Assembly (NCBI GenBank): GCA_013396915.1
Contig: VWZL01002051.1
Coordinates: 186,001 to 250,000, forward strand
DNA length: 64,000 nt
From: Stercorarius parasiticus
Taxonomy: Eukaryota; Chordata; Aves; Charadriiformes; Stercorariidae
Direction: 5' to 3'
The notes beneath the pieces are model-generated. The model was not told the origin of the DNA. It saw nothing but the letters and a program-made list of their open reading frames with translations, and did no database searches. A program made the position numbers and the translations under genes. Positions 58,091 to 64,000 of this stretch are shown one piece after another. Within the stretch, counting starts at the first letter, position 1; each line of letters opens with the position of its first letter.

Positions 58091-61000
58091 TAAAGCATCA
58101 AAATACATCCAAGTAAAGCAAATGGCATATTTTCTGCTGATGAAGACCATATGGGATCCATTTATTGCTGGTTACATGGTTAGAGTCTGCCAGAAAATGA
58201 TACCTATTTTCTGTCTAGATTTTTGTTGTTGATTGCCAGGTCACCAGGTCTTCACCAGTAAAAATATGGCAATAATATGGCAATGAAGTCCTATAATGTC
58301 TAAAGCAGCTTAGCAGATCCTGATGTGTCTACTGATACAACGTGCCAAGAGTAATTACGTCTCTGAATAATTTGCTTGTTGTCTGTAAGACCAGCTCAGA
58401 AATCTTGGACTCTGGCAACTTAGGTATTTTTTGTGCATTTCACATTTAAAGATTATCTAGCTTGGCTTGCAAAACCTCAGTCATTATAACAAGTAGAACT
58501 TATCAACTCTGTCCATATATGCATGCAAGAAATACTGCAATTTCAGCTTGGTTATGAGTAGGTACTACAATAACACTGAAAAGATTTAGAACTCTGTACT
58601 GCCTTACCTCTTTAATGCTCTTTCCTGGGCTGATCTCTTTTCAAGATAGAGAGGAATGTATATAGTGAGTAAAATAATAAATTCAAAATGCTCCCTTAAA
58701 CAAGGGGGAAAAAATCCGTTAAGGATCTTGCAATTCATCTGTTTTAAAAGCTAATCAGATTCTCAGATGTGATGACCAAACCTTCATTTCAGGCTGATTT
58801 AGGAAGCTGACTCAACTGTGTGTGATTACTTTTGCTGTCGTCTGATTTGAAGAAAACTTGCAGAATTCTTTAAAATGCTTAGACATTCTGTCAACTGCTT
58901 ATAATGAAAAGCTTTGCCAGTCAAAGCAGAAAGTACAATTTGTTGATAACAAAGCCAAAAGGTGACATTTTCTTCCAAGCTGACTATTTCTCCACAACAT
59001 CCAAAGTGCTGTGATTTGAAAATTTTCAGCCTGCCTTAAGTCTAGACTTTTCCCTAAAGCATATGTTATATAGCAAGTAAGAAGATGGAGGTTATCCTGT
59101 GCAGAAAAGTATAATTTGAGGTACTCTTGAGTTGGAATATCTGGGTCCACACTTGTATCAACATTGTTTATTTCAGGGCTGTCAAAAAAATATTATTTTG
59201 CTTACTTTAGGTAGACACAACTGTTACCTAGTGATGACTGTAGTTAATTTCACTCACACTTGTGGAATCCATAAAGAAATCAGGGGCTATGATTCAGAGA
59301 GAATGAAACTTTGCGTTTTGTCTAAACAGCTGTCTCAACTTACTTGCTTTCTACCTAAGTTATTTTTTGGACAAGTGGCTGGCTTAAAAAAATGTAGTGC
59401 CTCTCCGCTTCCTTCAAAACCAGAGAAGATTAAACGACATAATTTTGGGAGATAAATTTCTTTCTTCCTTTACTTTGAAAGTAATATTTGACTTTTAAAG
59501 ACATACTTGGCTGGTGATTTCACCTTCTTTTCTGTGGAATGTCCCCGTCACAATTACTGAGGTTTCTGCTTTATTTCACTGTTTCCTCGACTATTAAGTC
59601 CCATTTGTCTCTTACTGGTTTTCTTAAAGTCTCTTCACTTGTGTCAATGTCTCATTTAACCAGGCTCTGAAGGCACCTTCGCATATAAATATCACTGTTA
59701 TTTTCAGCTGGAGCTGTGTTACGAATTTTTATGAGATCTCCATGTATATTTTGGCCAATTGCATGCATCTGATCATAAACTTAGTAGATTGACTGTTTAT
59801 GCTTTAAGTGTTGTAAAGAGAAACATTGCTCTATCTTTAGGAACGTGCCTACTATAGTTAGTATTTTTTCCTACACAAAGATGTTTGACGAAAAGCTGGT
59901 TATGTATCCCATAATTCTTCCAAATTCCCATAATCTCTTCTGTACCACAGCCAACTAAATAGTGCACAGAATTGTTGTTGTGGACATTGCCTATTTCATA
60001 ATAGACCTCAAACATATATTTCATATTTTCCTTGGGATGGGCTAGGAAATCATGAGGTGAGCACACTTAAGCCCGTCAGTGACAGATGTCTCATTTGCTG
60101 GTTCATTCGTGCACTATTCATTGCCCTCTGCTGGATGTGGCTTGTCTTTTATTTGGGCAAGATCTGAACAAATAGTGCTGGTGTCACAAACATAATAATA
60201 GCAACACCAAAAGAAGTGTAACAAGTCCCAGTGAGGTGATTCAGAGAGTTTGTGTTAGGTGCCTGGGCAGCACGCATCTTCTCAAGGCAAAATGAATTAC
60301 CTTCAGAGAGCAATTCAGCGCACTGGGGAGGATTTGATTCCTCATGGTGTCGCTACTTAGAGATAGCTTGCATGAAGTACTTCTATGAACATAAGAACAT
60401 GGTTCACTTTCCATGTCATTAAATCTTGCACATCATATGATTCTACCCAGTCACCGTCTAGGACAGGGCCCCAATTTTGGGAGGTTGGCATCTAGTTAAG
60501 TCTTCAAAACACGATTGGGAGAGGAGGAGAAAAGACCAGTCTTCCACACACAGTTTATCTAATAGCCTGGAAGTGAGAGCATTCAAAAGAGAAACCTGAA
60601 AGTGACACTTGAGTGAATATCTGGAAGTTAGGGAATGTGGATGAGAGTCCACAAGGAACAAAGCTGCCTCTTTGGACCACAGTGGAGCTCAGCTGGGAAA
60701 GAGGCACATTCTTGTTCAACATGGGAAAAACCCCTCAACAATGCCTACACTACTTTTGTGGGAGCCTGAATTCAAAGACTTAAAACAGGAGAACTTTCAG
60801 GACAAAAGCAAAGTGTTTACTGACTTTTTTCTTAATTGGATTATTTTTTCCAGATAATTTTTGAGAAACTGTAGCCTACATCCTACCTAGGTGACCATGT
60901 AACTTCTGAGGCTAGCACTTTTCCCCTGCATGCATCTGGAAGGTATGACTTACGTAATGGAAAGTTTACTGATTTTCTTTTCTGTTTTGTATATTTTTTA

Positions 61001-62841
61001 TATCTTTGAGTTTTAAGAATATGATTCTAGCTTCCCCACTGCATGATGCTTGTGGTTTAGCATCTTGGTGTCTGTCATCATATAATCGGGGATTATGTGG
61101 CAATAAAATGACACTTGATCCTAGATCTTCGAAATGGAAGATCTTCATGCCAAATCTCTCCTTAGACCTTACCCCATCATTCAAAGAGCTTTGCTGCTCC
61201 ATTGCCAGCTTGTCTTTGAACATAATGAGATGTGATTGAAGTGAGTTATTATTCCCTTCCTCTTCTTTTCTACCTCACTGTCAAATACTACTAATGAAGG
61301 AGTGAATGTCATGAGATGCTGACTACCTAAGTTAAATTCAGACCTTTTAGCAATAATAAGGCTATTACATGAAATATTAGATCACTTCCTGTTACACGAG
61401 GCAGCAGCCTTTTCCAGAAAAGAAAACATTTATATTTCCAGCATAAAGAAGTGCTCACAACATTTTCATTTAGTCTCACGGTATTGCAAATACAGCACTA
61501 GACTGACAGATGAGCCTACGAAATAGCACCTGGCCACCTACCTTAGCTCATAAACCAGCAAACTGCAGGCATTAAACATGCCATCACCTCGCTCTCCTGG
61601 CTTGAGCTGTGAAAATTGTAATTATGTGGGAGCCAGACCAGTCAGGTTGGATGATGTCATTTTGTAGAAAAGGAGAGTGTAGTAGAATAGTTCTGCCAGT
61701 TCTCTTTACAGCTATTCTAGTGCAGGATTTGTGTGTAAAATGAGTGGTCCATAATTAATAGAGTAGTATAGGTTGGGATATCTGGGACCATAAGGGAATG
61801 TGGTGCATTAGGCAAGTAGACATACCAAAGCTGTATTTCAATCTTCTTAAAGAAGAAACAACAAAAATCTTATGACATATGAGGCCAGCTGAATAGGGGA
61901 TTGCAGTCGTTCGTTTACGTTATAGTTATGTCTCTTCTAGAATAAAGGTCTGCTTTTACTGAGGCACAGGAGTTGCTTCAGTGAAAGCACTAGGAATGAA
62001 TGCATTTTGTTGAGTACAGTCGTGCTGCTGTTTTATCTCCTTTGTGCTTTTCAATAAAGTGACATCTGCCTTTTAGATATCTCCTCCAGAGTACGTACTA
62101 CAGCCTCCTACAGCAATAACTTCTGAGAGGTTTTGCTGAGGTAATTCTGAGGTAATCTATGCATCTCTTGGAGAGTTATGGGAAATTATGAGATATATTA
62201 GTATCCATAGTTTTTTGGAAAACCTGTTTAACTTCCTCAAGAATTTGTGCAATTTTCCTTCCTGGAAAAAAAATTCCTATTCTTTTTTCCAAAGTGAATG
62301 CCAGCTTGGAGACACTGCTCTCACTTCTGCTGCTGCTACATGGGTTTTGCTAGAACTGTTGAAAAGCACTGTTGAAGATTTGGGAAGATATACAGTGAGA
62401 AAAATCACTGGCAAAATTCATCATGACCAACTTCTCTCCTGTGCGGATAGGATCTGAGCAAAGGTAGTGTTAAATGAAAGAATATTTGCTTTATTGGACC
62501 ACAAATGTCCTTCATTTTGCCTTTGACAAGGGAACCATAGAGTGGTAAGACCTCTGTTAGGTTTGCTGGTTTTTTTAATTATGTGTACATGCATAATACA
62601 TACATGTATTAAGAGAACGTCCTCTTAATACAGAAGCACTTCGCATCCCACGTTAGCTATAAACAGCTTTTTCAGTGAGAGCTCATGGCAGTACACAACA
62701 CGAGTAAGATCTGTCCATGGTCCTCACAGTGAGCTCTTTCCAAGGGTGGTTTAACTTGAAAAACAACCAGCATGCTCTTCCAAAGCAGTCTCTGGTTTTA
62801 GCTTTGAAATCAAATGCTCTCCAGCAGACGATAAGAGGTAA
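58091..62841. other. Unique AT-rich DNA without a recognisable gene
   Basis: No gene or transposon recognised. The frame at 59132-59455 starts with TTG; that at 62188-62457 has an ATG but no domain, and both look like chance. A strong hairpin lies at 62605-62632. Confidence 0.55.
62605..62632. repeat. Inverted repeat, 11-base arms
   Basis: TGTATTAAGAG (62605-62615) and CTCTTAATACA (62622-62632) pair perfectly around AACGTC. It is isolated, with no U run after it and no flanking repeat. Confidence 0.93.
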
Positions 62842-63146
62842 TCACAGAATCATAGAATGTGTTGGGTTAGAGGGGACCTTTGAAGGCCATCTAGTCCAAC
62901 CCCCGTGCAGTAAGCAGGGACATCTTCAACTAGATCAGGTTGCTCAGAGCCTCATCAAGCCTGGCCTTGAATGTCTGCAGGGATGGGGCCTCCACCACCT
63001 CTCTGGGCAACGTGTTCCGGTGTCTCACCACCCTCATTGTAAAGAACTTCTTCCTAATGTCTAATCTAAACCTACCCTACTCTAGTTTAAAACCATTGCC
63101 ACTTGTCCTATCACTACATACCCTTGCAAACAGTCCCTCCCCATAC
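62842..63146 (-). mobile_element. CR1 LINE, 3' end, 5'-truncated
   Basis: Reverse-complement CR1 of about 305 bases. It starts at the tail (TCACAGAATCATAGAATG on the plus strand), continues through GGCCATCTAGTCCAACCCCC, GATGGGGCCTCCACCACCTC, TGGGCAACGTGTTCCGGTGT and AAGAACTTCTTCCTAATGTC, and ends near CAGTCCCTCCCCAT. Only the 3' region and the last codons of ORF2 are present. Divergence is moderate. The plus-strand frames at 62717-63215 run antisense across it and are not genes. Confidence 0.95.
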
Positions 63147-64000
63147 CATCACTTACATTTCAGTGAGATGTACAAAGAGAATTTTTGCAATGCTTTCATG
63201 TCAATGAAGAGATGAACGTAATACAGTACAACATCCATTGGAAACAAGTGCAGTAGTTATGACATGGTGTATATATGACTTTCATCAGGATAGTCCTACT
63301 AGCATGAGTAAGCCCATGAAAGGTCATTGAAGAACTTCCATCCTCACCATAGCTCTATGTTTGACTAAGAACTGTTATTCAAAGAAAGGAATGAATTCTT
63401 ATTTTTGGGATGGATGTCAGAATGTAAAAGACATCAATATACAAAACACAGCTACTATGTAGTTGCAGGAACAGAAATCCTGGTAGCTGGATAATGCCTA
63501 CTGCTAATACTACAATGAAAATTATGTTTGCTTTACAATTAAACATGCAATTAAGTTTTGATTGCATCACATGGTCTGTGGCGGCTGTTAGAGACTGACC
63601 AAAATTTCCAAGACATGATTTTTATTAATTTGCTTGGAACTAGAAATTAATAAATAGCTAAACAAAAAGGGTAAAGTTAGCCACTATGTACTGCAGGAAG
63701 ATATACCAGGCTTATTACAGAATACAGAATAAAGACGCAGAAACATGGGTTGACCTGAATATATTGGAGCTCCTACAGATCATGAAGTATTCCAAATGTT
63801 TTTACAATTGCTCACTTTGATAAGCTTGTTGGGAATACTTAGCCGACGAAAATCCAGTAACGCTTTGCTTACGATGACTCCCAAAATAAACCCAAACTCA
63901 GCTATGGTGTAATCTACATGCAATTATCGATGAAAATTTTTTTGCTTGAAAAAAATATGAAATTAAGTCATATTGCATTGTTCTGCTGCCTATTATTGAA
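63147..64000. other. Unique AT-rich DNA without a recognisable gene
   Basis: No gene, RNA or transposon is visible to the end of the window. The 63-codon minus-strand frame at 63379-63570 has no motif. Confidence 0.55.

Noticed and set aside
59132..59455. 107-codon plus-strand frame
   Set aside because: Starts with TTG, no domain, no splice context; expected by chance.
62717..63064. 115-codon plus-strand frame
   Set aside because: Its second half is the antisense strand of the CR1 3' end at 62842-63146.

Overview
This window looks like a piece of a bird chromosome, not a microbial or viral genome. The evidence is a set of 5'-truncated CR1 retrotransposons ending in the ATTCTATGATTCTATG-type tail, and a solo LTR whose end (TGTCATGGTTTAACCCCAGC) is of a kind common in avian endogenous retroviruses. 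The sequence is AT-rich, poor in CpG, full of stop codons and scattered with simple repeats. I cannot name the species or locus. I found no exon of a known host protein, no tRNA, rRNA or known small RNA gene, and no CRISPR array. Frames of 60-150 codons are frequent on both strands, but most lack an ATG or any recognisable family and are what chance gives in AT-rich DNA.

Layout. 1-10.7 kb: unique DNA with probable ancient MIR-like (about 3.3 kb) and L2-like (about 3.8-4.1 kb) remnants. 10.76-11.84 kb: a G-quadruplex-type run, then the best-preserved CR1 copy on the plus strand, carrying the C-terminal part of its reverse transcriptase with a mutated catalytic motif and a frameshift. 13.2 kb: a pentanucleotide microsatellite. 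14.6-15.0 kb: a very old CR1-like fragment. 19.8-21.5 kb: a 264-bp segment present twice in direct orientation with one mismatch. 21.5-38 kb: unique AT-rich DNA, including 3.8 kb (32.9-36.7 kb) with no frame of 60 codons. 38.2-39.0 kb: old CR1, minus strand. 41.34-41.64 kb: an isolated CpG-rich patch of unknown origin. 47.3-47.96 kb: old CR1, plus strand. 49.5-49.75 kb: a compact TATA box, signal-peptide-like frame and AATAAA unit. 51.48-52.04 kb: solo ERV LTR. 57.0-58.1 kb: two CR1 copies of different age, both minus strand. 62.84-63.15 kb: another CR1 tail, minus strand.

Nothing here amounts to a multi-gene system. The items most worth a second look are the near-identical duplication with its exon-like content, the TATA/signal-peptide/polyA unit, the CpG-rich patch and two pairs of closely spaced hairpins. 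The exon and promoter calls are inferences from short motifs and carry low confidence. The retrotransposon calls rest on recalled family sequence, without alignment.
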